DNA from: JBQTIU01 sp052387815
GTDB taxonomy: Bacteria > Pseudomonadota > Alphaproteobacteria > CACIAM-22H2
Direction: 5' to 3'
NCBI GenBank assembly: GCA_052387815.1
Contig: JBQTIU010000021.1
Coordinates: 1 to 60,274, forward strand
DNA length: 60,274 nucleotides
Shown piece by piece: positions 26,831 to 35,745 of the stretch (within the stretch, counting starts at the first letter, position 1; each line of letters starts with the position of its first letter). The translations under genes were made by a program, and so were the position numbers. The notes below the pieces were generated by a model, which saw only the letters and a program-made list of their open reading frames with translations, searched no databases and had not been told where the DNA came from.

Positions 26831-28345
26831 ATGGCATCGATGCAAAAGAAAATCAGGTCAGCGGAAATCCGGGCGCGGCTCGGCCATCCGGTCATCGACG
26901 CCGACGGCCACGTCATCGAGTTCGTGCCGGCGATCATCGATTACTTGAAAGCGCTCGCCGGGCCGCGGCTCACCGAGACGTACATCGCCTTCTTGAAAGG
27001 CGGACCCGCCCACAGCTTCGACCTCGGCGACCGGCGCCGGCAGGTCGGATGGCACGGCTTGACGCGCGAGGAACGTCAGGCGAAACGAGTGACGCGGCCG
27101 TCCTTCTGGCTGTTTCCGGCCGCCAACACGCGCGACCGCGCGACCGGCATGCTGCCGCGGCTCCTTCGCGAGCGCCTGGACGAGATCGGCATCGACTACC
27201 TCGTCATGTATCCCACGCTCGGCGTCCACGTCCTGCGCCATCCCGACGGCGAGCTGCGGCGGGCCGGATGCCGCGCCATCAACATGCTGCACGCGGATAT
27301 CTTCCGCGACCAGGCCGACCGCATGACCCCGGCCGCCATCATTCCCATGCACACGCCCACCGAAGCGCTCGATGAGCTCGATTTCGCGATCGGGCGGTTG
27401 GGCATGAAGGTGGCGATGATCGCCGGCGGTGTCGCCCGCCCGACGCCCGAGCTGGCGGAGCGCGCCCCCGAGCTTGCCCGCCACGGCTTGTGGATCGACA
27501 ACCTGGCGCTCGACAGCGACCACGACTACGACCCGGTGTGGGCCAAATGCGTCGACCTCAAGGTCGCCGCCACCTCGCATAGCGGCAGCATGGGCTGGGG
27601 AGCGCGCGGCTCGACCGCCAATTTCACCTACAACCACATCGGCCATTTCGCCGCGGCCGGGGAAGCCTTCTGCAAGGCCCTGGTTCTGGGCGGCGTCACC
27701 CAGCGTTTTCCGCGCCTTAACTTCGCTTTCCTCGAAGGCGGCGTCGGCTGGGGCTGCGAACTCTACAACCATCTGATCGAGCACTGGGAGAAACGCAATC
27801 GCGTGGTCGCCGAACGGGAACTCGACCCGGCCCGGGTCGACGTCGATCTGCTCGCCGATCTCATGCGGCGTTACGGCGGCACGTTCACCGCGGGCCATCT
27901 CGATAAGCTTGCGATCAACGGCGGCAACCCCTATGAGCCGAAGGAATCGCCGGCGGATATCGACGACTGGGCCAAGGTGCGGATCGAACGGCGAGAGGAT
28001 TTCTACGACCTGTTCGTACGCAATTTCTATTTCGGATGCGAAGCCGACGATCGCATGACCGCCGCCGCCTTCAACCGCAAGATGAATCACTTCGGCGCCC
28101 GGGTGAAGGCCGTGTTCGGCTCGGATATCGGTCATTTCGACGTCAAGGACATCACCGAGGTCGTTGCCGAGGCCTACGAGCTGGTCGAAGCGGACCTGCT
28201 CTCGGCGGACGACTTCCGCGACTTCGTCTTCGGCGACGCGGTCGCGCTCCACGGCCGCATGAATCCCGACTTCTTCAAGGGCACGAGCGTCGAGGACGCC
28301 GCCGCCAAGGCACTCGCCGCCGACAACGAAGCGGTCGCCGCCTAG
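26831..28345 (+). CDS. amidohydrolase 2 family metal-dependent hydrolase
   Basis: A 504-residue member of the amidohydrolase 2 (ACMSD-like) family with a TIM-barrel metal site. It begins with a VIDADGHVIEF motif (the D-x-H pair region), has HSGSMGWGARG, YNHIGHF, LEGGVGWGCEL, and the catalytic aspartate near the end in VFGSDIGHFDV. Family members decarboxylate or hydrolyse aromatic and cyclic compounds. Length is larger than ACMSD but usual for the environmental subgroup. The substrate is unknown; position between amidase and DUF1116 genes suggests a ring or amide compound. Confidence 0.8.
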   Translation: MASMQKKIRSAEIRARLGHPVIDADGHVIEFVPAIIDYLKALAGPRLTETYIAFLKGGPAHSFDLGDRRRQVGWHGLTREERQAKRVTRPSFWLFPAANTRDRATGMLPRLLRERLDEIGIDYLVMYPTLGVHVLRHPDGELRRAGCRAINMLHADIFRDQADRMTPAAIIPMHTPTEALDELDFAIGRLGMKVAMIAGGVARPTPELAERAPELARHGLWIDNLALDSDHDYDPVWAKCVDLKVAATSHSGSMGWGARGSTANFTYNHIGHFAAAGEAFCKALVLGGVTQRFPRLNFAFLEGGVGWGCELYNHLIEHWEKRNRVVAERELDPARVDVDLLADLMRRYGGTFTAGHLDKLAINGGNPYEPKESPADIDDWAKVRIERREDFYDLFVRNFYFGCEADDRMTAAAFNRKMNHFGARVKAVFGSDIGHFDVKDITEVVAEAYELVEADLLSADDFRDFVFGDAVALHGRMNPDFFKGTSVEDAAAKALAADNEAVAA

Positions 28346-28487
28346 CCTTGCGCGGGACCGGACCCATGCCGATCGCGGGCGCCGACATCCGGGTGGCGGG
28401 CGGCGCAGGAGGCCGCGTCGAACCCGGCGTCCTTCCTGGCCTTGATCTCGACCCGGCCGCCGTGTCACGGCCAGGCGGGAACCCATT

Positions 28488-28516
28488 TTGTCTCGTCTGG
28501 CAAACCGTGCGATAAT
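28488..28516 (+). promoter_or_regulatory. sigma-70-like promoter for the DUF1116-FdrA operon
   Basis: TTGTCT (28488-28493) and GATAAT (28511-28516) are 17 bases apart. The -10 matches five of six consensus bases. Transcription would start near 28523, 60 bases before the DUF1116 start codon. The remaining part of the 238-base gap after the amidohydrolase gene shows nothing else recognisable. Confidence 0.45.
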
Positions 28517-28583
28517 TCAGCGGTTTCCTCGATACCTGGGAGGCAAGGGATTCGCGGCGCCGATCCGGCGCCCTCGAGGGGGC

Positions 28584-30008
28584 ATGATGACGGTCCAAGA
28601 GCTTCTGAAATCGCCGCTGCGGGTCGTCAACGTCGGGCTGGAAAGCTTCGCGCGCGAGCTCGCCGACAGCGGCGTCAAGGTCGTCCACGTCGATTGGTCG
28701 CCGCCGGCTTCGGGGAACCCGAGGCTGATGGGCCTGCTGGCCAGACTCGAGGAGCGGCGCGAGACCATCGAGACGGCGAACCGCGAGGCGCTCGAGCGCA
28801 TGTTCGCGGCGGACCCCGTGCTCATCGATGTGCGCCCGGCGGGCGAGGCGATCGCGGGCTTGGGCGCGCGCATGATCCTGCATGCCGGGCCGCCGATTGC
28901 GTGGGCGCGCATGTGCGGCCCGCTTCGCGGCGCGATCGCCGGCGCGATCGTGTTCGAGGGCTGGGCACCCGACCTCCTCGCCGCCGAGCGGCTGGCCGCC
29001 GCGGGCGGCATCGCCTTCCATCCCAACCACCATTTCGGCGCGGTCGGACCCATGACCGGGCTCACCACCGTGGGCCAGCCGGTCATGGTGGTCGAGAACC
29101 GCAAGTTCGGGAACCGCGCCTACTGCACGTTGAACGAGGGTCTCGGCAAGGTGATGCGGTTCGGCGGCAACGACGCCGAGGTGCTCGCGCGCTTGCGCTG
29201 GCTCGCCTCGACTCTCGCTCCGGCGCTGTCCTTGGCGCTTCGCCGGCAGGGCGGCATGCCCTTGAAGGGGATCGTCGCCCGCGGGCTGTCGATGGGCGAC
29301 GAGATGCATCAGCGCAACCTCGGCTGCTCCGGCCTGTTCCTGCGCTCGCTCGCGCCGGCGCTGGCGCGCGCGCTCGGCTCCGGCGAGACGCTGGGGTCGA
29401 TCCTCGAATTCATCGGCGGCAACGACCAGTTCTTCCTCAACGTCGCCATGGTCATGGGCAAGGCGATCATGGACCCGGTCGGCAATATCGAGGGGTCCAG
29501 CATTGTCACCGCGATGTGCCGCAACGGGACCGAGTTCGGCCTTCGCGTCAGCGGCACCGGAGATCGCTGGTTCACGGCCCCCGTCGAAATGCCCAAGGGC
29601 CTGTACTTCCCCGGCTTCAGCGAAGCCAACGCCAATCCCGACCTCGGCGACTCGACGATCGTCGAGACCATCGGGCTCGGCGGCTTCGCCATGGCGGCCG
29701 CGCCGGCGGTGGCGGGGTTCCTCGGCGCCGGCTCGGCGGCCGATGCGACCCGGCACACGCGGGCCATGTACGAAATCACCGCCGGCCGCAACCCCGACTG
29801 GACCCTGCCCGCGCTCGATGATGCGGGCGTGCCTGCCGGCATCGACATCCGCAAGGTGGTCGAGACCGGCATCGTGCCGACGATCAACACCGGCATCGCG
29901 CATCGCCAGCCCGGTGTCGGCCAGGTCGGCGCCGGCGTGGTGCGCGCGCCGTTGGCCTGCTTCGAGCAGGCGCTCGTCGAATTCGCCTCGCGCATGGGCG
30001 CCTCGTGA
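28584..30008 (+). CDS. allG: DUF1116 protein, AllG (YlbE)-like oxamate carbamoyltransferase subunit
   Basis: A 474-residue DUF1116 protein close to E. coli YlbE, now AllG, one of three proteins (AllF, AllG, AllH) required for oxamate transcarbamylation in allantoin breakdown. Conserved blocks are CGPLRGAIAGAIVFEGWAPD, VENRKFGNRAYC, LNEGLGKVMRFGGND, GDEMHQRN, GNDQFFLN, SIVTAMCRNGTEFGLRVSG and GAGVVRAPLACFEQAL. The ATG at 28584 follows GAGGGGG. Its stop overlaps the GTG of the FdrA gene. Carbamate kinase converges downstream. No AllH (DUF2877) homologue is visible in the window. Cytoplasmic. Confidence 0.85.
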   Translation: MMTVQELLKSPLRVVNVGLESFARELADSGVKVVHVDWSPPASGNPRLMGLLARLEERRETIETANREALERMFAADPVLIDVRPAGEAIAGLGARMILHAGPPIAWARMCGPLRGAIAGAIVFEGWAPDLLAAERLAAAGGIAFHPNHHFGAVGPMTGLTTVGQPVMVVENRKFGNRAYCTLNEGLGKVMRFGGNDAEVLARLRWLASTLAPALSLALRRQGGMPLKGIVARGLSMGDEMHQRNLGCSGLFLRSLAPALARALGSGETLGSILEFIGGNDQFFLNVAMVMGKAIMDPVGNIEGSSIVTAMCRNGTEFGLRVSGTGDRWFTAPVEMPKGLYFPGFSEANANPDLGDSTIVETIGLGGFAMAAAPAVAGFLGAGSAADATRHTRAMYEITAGRNPDWTLPALDDAGVPAGIDIRKVVETGIVPTINTGIAHRQPGVGQVGAGVVRAPLACFEQALVEFASRMGAS

Positions 30009-31498
30009 GCGGGCCGGTCGTCCTCAACCGCGTGCGGCGGCGCACCTATCTCGACTCGGTAGCGCTGATGCGCCGCTCGCGCGAGCTCGCCGAGCGGCCG
30101 GGGGTCGAGGGCGCGGCGATGATGATCGGCACCGAAGGGAACAAACGCATCCTGGACGAGGCCGGCCTCCTCACCGCGGACGGGCTGAGGGCGGGGGCGA
30201 ACGACCTGATCATCGCGGTCAGCGCCAGGAGCCGGGCGGCGGGCGAGGCCGCGCTCGCAACGGCGGATGCGGCGCTGGACCGGCCGTCGCCGGAACGCGG
30301 CGAAGGCGCGGCCTGGCGTCCGAAATCGCTCGCCGCCGCCGCCGCGCTCGAGGGCGCCAATCTGGCGCTCATATCGGTTCCCGGCGAGTTCGCGGCCGAG
30401 GAAGCCGCCAAGGCGCTCAGGCGCGGCCTCCATGTCATGCTGTTCAGCGACAACGTGGCGGTGGCGGAGGAACGCCGCCTCAAGGACATGGCGCGCCAGC
30501 GCGGCCTATTGCTGATGGGGCCGGATTGCGGCACGGCCCTCATCGGCGGCGTCGGGCTCGCCTTCGCCAACGCCGTCAATCGCGGGCCCATCGGCATCGT
30601 CTCGGCGTCGGGCACCGGCCTCCAGGAAGTTTCGTGCCTCATCTCCCGGGCCGGGCAGGGCATCTCGCACGCGATCGGCGTCGGCGGGCGGGATCTGAGC
30701 GATGCGGTCGGCGGCCTGATGACGCTTTCAGCCATCGACGCCCTCGACGCCGACCCCGAGACCGGCCGCCTCGTGCTCGTTTCCAAGCCGCCCGGCGCGG
30801 ATGTGGCAAGACGCATCCTCGACCGGGTCGCACGCAGCCCGAAACCCTTCACGATCTGTTTCCTGGGTTTGGCGGCGATGAAGGTACCGGCGAACGCCAA
30901 GCTCGTAGCGACGCTCGAGGCGGCGGCCGCGGACGCGCTCGGGCGTGCGCTCCCGGGCGCGGCCGCACCCGATCCAGCACGCCGCCGCCCGCGCGGGCGC
31001 TGGGTCAAGGGCCTGTTCGCCGGCGGGACGCTGTGCGCCGAGGCGCAAGTGGTGCTGCGGATGGCCGGCGAGACGGTGTACTCGAACGCGCCGGTCCCCG
31101 GTGCGCGCGCGCTCAAGGGGTTCGGGGCCGAGGGCCATGTGCTCGCCGATCTCGGCGCCGAGGACTACACGCGCGCCCGGCCGCACCCGATGATCGACCC
31201 CTCGCTGCGCACCGCGTTGCTGAAGGAGGTGCTGTCGCAACCCGAGATCGCGGTCGTGCTCATCGACGTGGTCATCGGCAAGGGCGCGCACGACGACCCC
31301 GCGAAGGCGGTGGCGGAGGCGCTCGCGGGCTGGCCCGAGGGCGGGCCGGCGGTGGTGGCCTCGGTGTGCGGGACCGACGGCGACCGGCAGGGCTATTCCG
31401 ATCAGGTGCGGAAGCTGGCGGCCGCCGGCGCCATCGTCGCGCCGTCGAACGCCGCGGCGGCCAGGCTAGCGCTCGCGCTCCTGCGGCCTCGCGGCTGA
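30005..31498 (+). CDS. fdrA: FdrA (AllF)-like acyl-CoA synthetase-fold protein
   Basis: A 497-residue member of the FdrA family, built like succinyl-CoA synthetase: an N-terminal CoA-binding-type domain (ANLALISVPGEFAAEEAAKAL, LLMGPDCGTALIGGVGL) followed by SASGTGLQEVSCLISRAGQG and IGVGGRDLSDAVGG, then a second ligase-like domain (GLFAGGTLCAEAQ, VLIDVVIGKGAHDDPA). In E. coli the homologue AllF is needed with AllG and AllH to turn oxalurate-derived substrate into oxamate and carbamoyl phosphate. The GTG start overlaps the AllG-like gene (GTGA), so the pair is translationally coupled. Confidence 0.85.
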   Translation: MSGPVVLNRVRRRTYLDSVALMRRSRELAERPGVEGAAMMIGTEGNKRILDEAGLLTADGLRAGANDLIIAVSARSRAAGEAALATADAALDRPSPERGEGAAWRPKSLAAAAALEGANLALISVPGEFAAEEAAKALRRGLHVMLFSDNVAVAEERRLKDMARQRGLLLMGPDCGTALIGGVGLAFANAVNRGPIGIVSASGTGLQEVSCLISRAGQGISHAIGVGGRDLSDAVGGLMTLSAIDALDADPETGRLVLVSKPPGADVARRILDRVARSPKPFTICFLGLAAMKVPANAKLVATLEAAAADALGRALPGAAAPDPARRRPRGRWVKGLFAGGTLCAEAQVVLRMAGETVYSNAPVPGARALKGFGAEGHVLADLGAEDYTRARPHPMIDPSLRTALLKEVLSQPEIAVVLIDVVIGKGAHDDPAKAVAEALAGWPEGGPAVVASVCGTDGDRQGYSDQVRKLAAAGAIVAPSNAAAARLALALLRPRG

Positions 31499-31508
31499 AC
31501 GGGGTGCC

Positions 31509-32492
31509 TCAAGCGCCGTCGGCGAGGATGTGGGTCCCGGCCTCGCCCCGCAAGGCCGGCAGGGCGTCCTCGATGCGGGCGATGATCACCCGCTTGCCGC
31601 CGCCCTCGAGGAAGCGGATGGCGGCGTCCACCTTGGGGCCCATGCTGCCCGGCGGGAAATGCCCTTGCCCGTGCAGGGCGCGCAGTTCGGAGAGCGAGAC
31701 CAGGCCGAGGTCGCGCTGCGCGGGCGTGCCGAAATGGATGGCGATGCGCGAGACCGCGGTCAACAGCATGATGTCCTCGATGCCGAGCACGTTGGCCATC
31801 AGGGCCGAGCTCAAATCCTTGTCGATCACGGCCTCGACGCCGCGGCGCATCCCCTTGGGGTTGCGGACCACCGGGATGCCGCCGCCGCCCCCCGCGATCA
31901 CCACCGCCCCTTGCTGGACGAGCGCCCGGATGAGCGAGATGTCGACGATATGCTTGGGCCTTGGCGAGGGCACGACGTGGCGCCAGCCGCGGCCCGCGTC
32001 CTCGCGCATCTGCCAGCCCAGTTCGGCCGACAGGCGCTTGGCCTCGTCCTCGCCGTAGAAATAGCCGATCGGCTTGGTCGGGTTGCGGAAGGCGGGGTCG
32101 TCAGCATCGACTTCGACCTGGGTGAGCAGGCAGACGACGTGGCGCGGGTTGCCGACCTCGCGCAGGGCGTTCTCAAGGGCCTGCATCAGCAGGTAGGCGA
32201 TCCCGCCCTGGCTATGAGCGACGCAGATATCGAGCGTCATCGGGCTCACCCGCTCGCGGGCCAGCGCTTGGCGCATCAGGATCTTGCCGACCACGGGACC
32301 GTTGCCGTGGGTGAGGATGAGCTCGTTGTTCAATTCCATGATGGGCAAAAGGGCGCGGCCCGTCGCCGCCGCCATGGCGACCTGTTCCTCGGCCGTGCCC
32401 AGGCTGCCGGCCGGATGGATGGCGTTGCCACCGATGGCGACCACAAGCCGGTTCGGGATGCTGCGGGCCTCGCCCATGCGCAGATCCGTCAC
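31509..32492 (-). CDS. arcC: carbamate kinase
   Basis: Carbamate kinase (327 residues) makes ATP from carbamoyl phosphate and ADP, releasing carbamate that decays to ammonia and CO2. Amino-acid-kinase-fold blocks are VVAIGGNAIHPAGS, LILTHGNGPVVGK, VAHSQGGIAYLLMQ, VIAGGGGGIPVVRN and VIDKDLSSALMA. The GTG at 32490-32492 overlaps the stop of the upstream phosphotransferase gene; an ATG five codons in is an alternative. It converges on allG-fdrA with ten bases between stops. In E. coli the AllFGH product is consumed by such a kinase (AllK), which supports a functional link. Confidence 0.93.
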   Translation of the reverse strand: MTDLRMGEARSIPNRLVVAIGGNAIHPAGSLGTAEEQVAMAAATGRALLPIMELNNELILTHGNGPVVGKILMRQALARERVSPMTLDICVAHSQGGIAYLLMQALENALREVGNPRHVVCLLTQVEVDADDPAFRNPTKPIGYFYGEDEAKRLSAELGWQMREDAGRGWRHVVPSPRPKHIVDISLIRALVQQGAVVIAGGGGGIPVVRNPKGMRRGVEAVIDKDLSSALMANVLGIEDIMLLTAVSRIAIHFGTPAQRDLGLVSLSELRALHGQGHFPPGSMGPKVDAAIRFLEGGGKRVIIARIEDALPALRGEAGTHILADGA

Positions 32493-33535
32493 TCGATCAG
32501 CGCCGCGCCGAGGGCGGCGAGGATCGCCACCATGTCGCCCGTTTGCTTGGCGTCTTCGGCGCTGGCGATGCCCTGGAGCGCGCGGGCATAGACGCCCTGC
32601 AGGATGGCGGCGTAGCGGAACGCCGCATAGGCCATGAAGAAGCGCCAGGCGGGGCCGGGATCGCGGCCGGTGCGCCGGACATAGAGGGCCCTATAGGCGG
32701 CCTCGTCGGGAATGCCGGATGCCTCGAGATCGATGCCGACCAGTCCCCGCAGGGTCGGCAGGCCGGCCGGGATGCGAAAGATCAGGCAGTTGTACGCGAG
32801 GTCGGCGAGCGGGTGGCCGAGGGTCGCGAGCTCCCAGTCGAGCACCGCGACGACCCGGGGCTGGCTCGGGTGGAAGATCAGGTTGCCGAGCCGATAGTCG
32901 CCGTGGACGAGGGTTGTCTCCTCGCGCTCCGGCAGGTGGCGCGGCAGCCAGTCCATGAGCCGGTCCATGGCCGGAATCTTTTCGGTCTGCGAGGCCGCGT
33001 ATTGCTGCGACCAGCGCGCGATCTGGCGTCCCACGTAGTTGTCGGGCCGCCCGAAATCGGCGAGGCCGACGGCCCGCCACTCGACGGCGTGCAAGCGCGC
33101 GAGCGCCTCGACCATGGCCTCGAAGATGGGGCCACGCTCGGCTCGCTCGAGGCCGGGCAAGGCGGGTTCGTTGAAAATCCGCCCGGCCACGAAATCCATG
33201 ACGTAGAACGGGGTGCCGATGACCTCCGGGTCCTTGCACAGGAGGCGCACGGCCGGCACCTCGACCTCGCTGGCCGCCAGCGCCTCGAGCACGCGGTATT
33301 CGCGCTCGATCATGTGCGCCGACGGCAACAGCTTGCCCGACGGCTTCTTGCGTAGCACGTAGCGCCGCCCCGCCGCCTCGATGAGAAAGGTCGGATTAGA
33401 CTGGCCGCTCTTGAACTGCCGCACCGCAAGCTTGCCCGCGCAATCGGGCAGATGCCGAGCGAGGTAACGGGCGAGCCGATCTTCGTCGAAGCGATGCGCC
33501 TCGCGGACAAGAGTGGTGTCGGTCGCGCTCGACAT
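32489..33535 (-). CDS. phosphotransferase family protein (APH fold, acyl-CoA dehydrogenase-associated type)
   Basis: A 348-residue aminoglycoside-phosphotransferase-fold kinase. It has the ATP-site lysine region RYVLRKKPSGKLLPSAH, the Brenner motif VHGDYRLGNLIFH and the metal aspartate in VLDWELATLGHPLADLAY. This subgroup is usually found beside acyl-CoA dehydrogenase and beta-oxidation genes, or fused to them (ACAD10/11 type), where it phosphorylates hydroxyacyl-CoA substrates. It is divergent from a fused beta-oxidation enzyme gene, and coupled (GTGA) to carbamate kinase. An antibiotic role is unlikely. Confidence 0.83.
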   Translation of the reverse strand: MSSATDTTLVREAHRFDEDRLARYLARHLPDCAGKLAVRQFKSGQSNPTFLIEAAGRRYVLRKKPSGKLLPSAHMIEREYRVLEALAASEVEVPAVRLLCKDPEVIGTPFYVMDFVAGRIFNEPALPGLERAERGPIFEAMVEALARLHAVEWRAVGLADFGRPDNYVGRQIARWSQQYAASQTEKIPAMDRLMDWLPRHLPEREETTLVHGDYRLGNLIFHPSQPRVVAVLDWELATLGHPLADLAYNCLIFRIPAGLPTLRGLVGIDLEASGIPDEAAYRALYVRRTGRDPGPAWRFFMAYAAFRYAAILQGVYARALQGIASAEDAKQTGDMVAILAALGAALIE

Positions 33536-33654
33536 GCGGGTCGCCCTCCTCGATGCTGGTTCGCCGGCCGGATGTGGCGTTCCACGCCGAACCAGCCTAT
33601 GCTGCGATCCGAAGCCCAGCAGAAACAAGTGAAATCCGGCATGAGAGTAAACCG

Positions 33655-35745
33655 GTGCCTGTGGAATATACGCTCAATGGGCGGGTCGGGGTCATCCTCG
33701 TCGACAACCCGCCGGTCAATGCGCTCGGGCTCGCCACCCGCCGGGGCCTGATCGATGCCCTCGACCGCGGCCTCGCGGATGAGGGCGCGACGGCGCTCGT
33801 GCTGGCGGCGGCCGGGCGCACCTTCATGGCGGGCGCCGATATCCGCGAATTCGGCAAGCCGCCCCAGCCGCCCGACTTGCGCGAGGTGATCGCCCGCTTC
33901 GAGGCATCGGCGAAGCCGGTCGTCGCTGCCATCCACGGCACCGGGCTGGGCGGCGGGTTGGAACTCGCGCTCGGCTGCCATTATCGGGTGGCGGCGCGCG
34001 ACGCGCGCGTCGGCCTGCCCGAAATCAAGCTCGGGCTGTTGCCCGGCGCGGGCGGCACGCAGCGCCTGCCGCGCCTGGTCGGCGTCGAGACGGCGATCGA
34101 CATGATCCTCTCGGGCGACCACATCCCGGCCGAGAAGGCCATGGCGCTCGGCCTCCTCGATGCGATCGTCGAGGGCGACCTTGTGGCAGGCGCGGTGGCG
34201 TTCGCCGAGCGCCTTGCCCCCGGCGCGCTGCCCCGGGTCCGGGACCGTGGCGACAAGCTCGCCGCACAACCCGAGGTTTTCGCCGCGCGGCGAAAGGACG
34301 CCGCCAAGGCGCGGGGCCAGATCGCGCCTTCCCGCGCGCTCGACGCCATCGAGGCAGCCGCCAGGCTGCCGTTCGAGGCGGGACTGAAACGCGAGCGCGA
34401 ACTGTTCGCGGAGCTGCACGCCTCGCCGCAGAGCAAGGCGTTGATCCACATCTTCTTCGCCGAGCGCGAGGCGGCGCGGATTCCCGATCTTTCCGCCGAC
34501 ACGCCGACCCGCGAGGTCCGTCGCGCCGCAGTCGTCGGGGCCGGGACCATGGGCGGCGGCATCGCCATGTGCTTCGCCAACGCCGGCATCCCCGTGCACG
34601 TGGTGGAAGCCAGTGCCGAGGCGCTGGCGCGCGGCCTCGGGGTGGTGCGGGCGAACTACGCGGCGAGCGTCGCCAAGGGCCGGCTCGACCAGGCGGCGAT
34701 GGATATGCGGATGGATCTCCTCGCCGGCACGCTCGCCTACGACGACATCGGCGCGGCGGATATCGTCGTCGAGGCGGTGTTCGAGGACATGGACTTGAAG
34801 AAACCGATGTTCGCCAGGCTGGACCAGGTCTGCAAGCCGGGCGCCATTCTGGCGACCAACACCTCGAGCCTCGATATCGACGAGATCGCCGCCGTCACGA
34901 GGCGCCCCGCGGACGTGATCGGCGCGCATTTCTTCAGCCCGGCCAACGTGATGCGGCTTTTGGAGATCGTGCGCGGCAAGGCGACCTCGAAGGAGACGAT
35001 CGCCACCGTGATCAAGCTCGCCCGGCCGCTCGGCAAGGTGCCGGTGCTGGTCGGCGTGTGCGACGGCTTCGTGGGCAACCGCATGCTGCACCAATACGGG
35101 CAGCAGGCCGAGTTCATGCTCGAGGAAGGCGCGCTCCCGGACCATGTCGACAAGGCGATGCGGGATTTCGGCCTGGCCATGGGGCCGTTCGCGATGAGCG
35201 ATCTCGCCGGGCTCGACGTGAGTTGGCGCATCCGCAAGCGCCGAGCGAGGCTCGCCCCGTCGAAGTTCCGCCCGCCGGCGATCGCCGACCGGATTTGCGA
35301 GCGGGGCCGCTTCGGCCAGAAGACCGGCGCCGGCTGGTACCGCTACGAGCCTGGCAGCCGCGCCCCGATCCCCGACCCGGAGATCGAAGCGCTGATCGTC
35401 GCCGAGTCGCGGCGGCTCGGGATCGAGCGGCGACCGATCGGCGAGGAGGAAATCCTCAAGCGCTGCCTCTATGCGCTCATCAACGAGGGCGCCAAGATTT
35501 TGGAGGAGGGGATCGCGCTTCGGCCCGGCGACATCGATGTCATCTACGTCTACGGCTACGGGTTTCCCGCTCACCGCGGCGGGCCGATGTTCCATGCCGA
35601 CAGCGTGGGACTACGGAACATCTACGCGGATGTGCTCCGCTTCCGCGAGCGTGAGCCCGAGGCCTGGGAGCCGGCCAAGCTGTTGAAGCGCTTGGTGGAG
35701 GAGGGCAAGTCCTTCGCCAGCCTCGAGGAAGGGACGCGGCCATGA
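33655..35745 (+). CDS. fused enoyl-CoA hydratase / 3-hydroxyacyl-CoA dehydrogenase
   Basis: A bifunctional beta-oxidation enzyme, 696 residues. Residues 1-200 are a crotonase domain (VNALGLATRRGL, FMAGADIREFG oxyanion loop, IHGTGLGGGLELALGCHYR, PEIKLGLLPGAGGTQRLPRL with the catalytic glutamate). Residues 290-480 are the NAD-binding dehydrogenase domain (AVVGAGTMGGGIAMCFANAG, NTSSLDIDEIA, GAHFFSPANVMRLLEIV), followed by C-terminal dimerisation repeats. A GTG at 33655 or 33661 must be the start; there is no suitable ATG. Its stop overlaps the thiolase ATG. Confidence 0.92.
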   Translation: MPVEYTLNGRVGVILVDNPPVNALGLATRRGLIDALDRGLADEGATALVLAAAGRTFMAGADIREFGKPPQPPDLREVIARFEASAKPVVAAIHGTGLGGGLELALGCHYRVAARDARVGLPEIKLGLLPGAGGTQRLPRLVGVETAIDMILSGDHIPAEKAMALGLLDAIVEGDLVAGAVAFAERLAPGALPRVRDRGDKLAAQPEVFAARRKDAAKARGQIAPSRALDAIEAAARLPFEAGLKRERELFAELHASPQSKALIHIFFAEREAARIPDLSADTPTREVRRAAVVGAGTMGGGIAMCFANAGIPVHVVEASAEALARGLGVVRANYAASVAKGRLDQAAMDMRMDLLAGTLAYDDIGAADIVVEAVFEDMDLKKPMFARLDQVCKPGAILATNTSSLDIDEIAAVTRRPADVIGAHFFSPANVMRLLEIVRGKATSKETIATVIKLARPLGKVPVLVGVCDGFVGNRMLHQYGQQAEFMLEEGALPDHVDKAMRDFGLAMGPFAMSDLAGLDVSWRIRKRRARLAPSKFRPPAIADRICERGRFGQKTGAGWYRYEPGSRAPIPDPEIEALIVAESRRLGIERRPIGEEEILKRCLYALINEGAKILEEGIALRPGDIDVIYVYGYGFPAHRGGPMFHADSVGLRNIYADVLRFREREPEAWEPAKLLKRLVEEGKSFASLEEGTRP

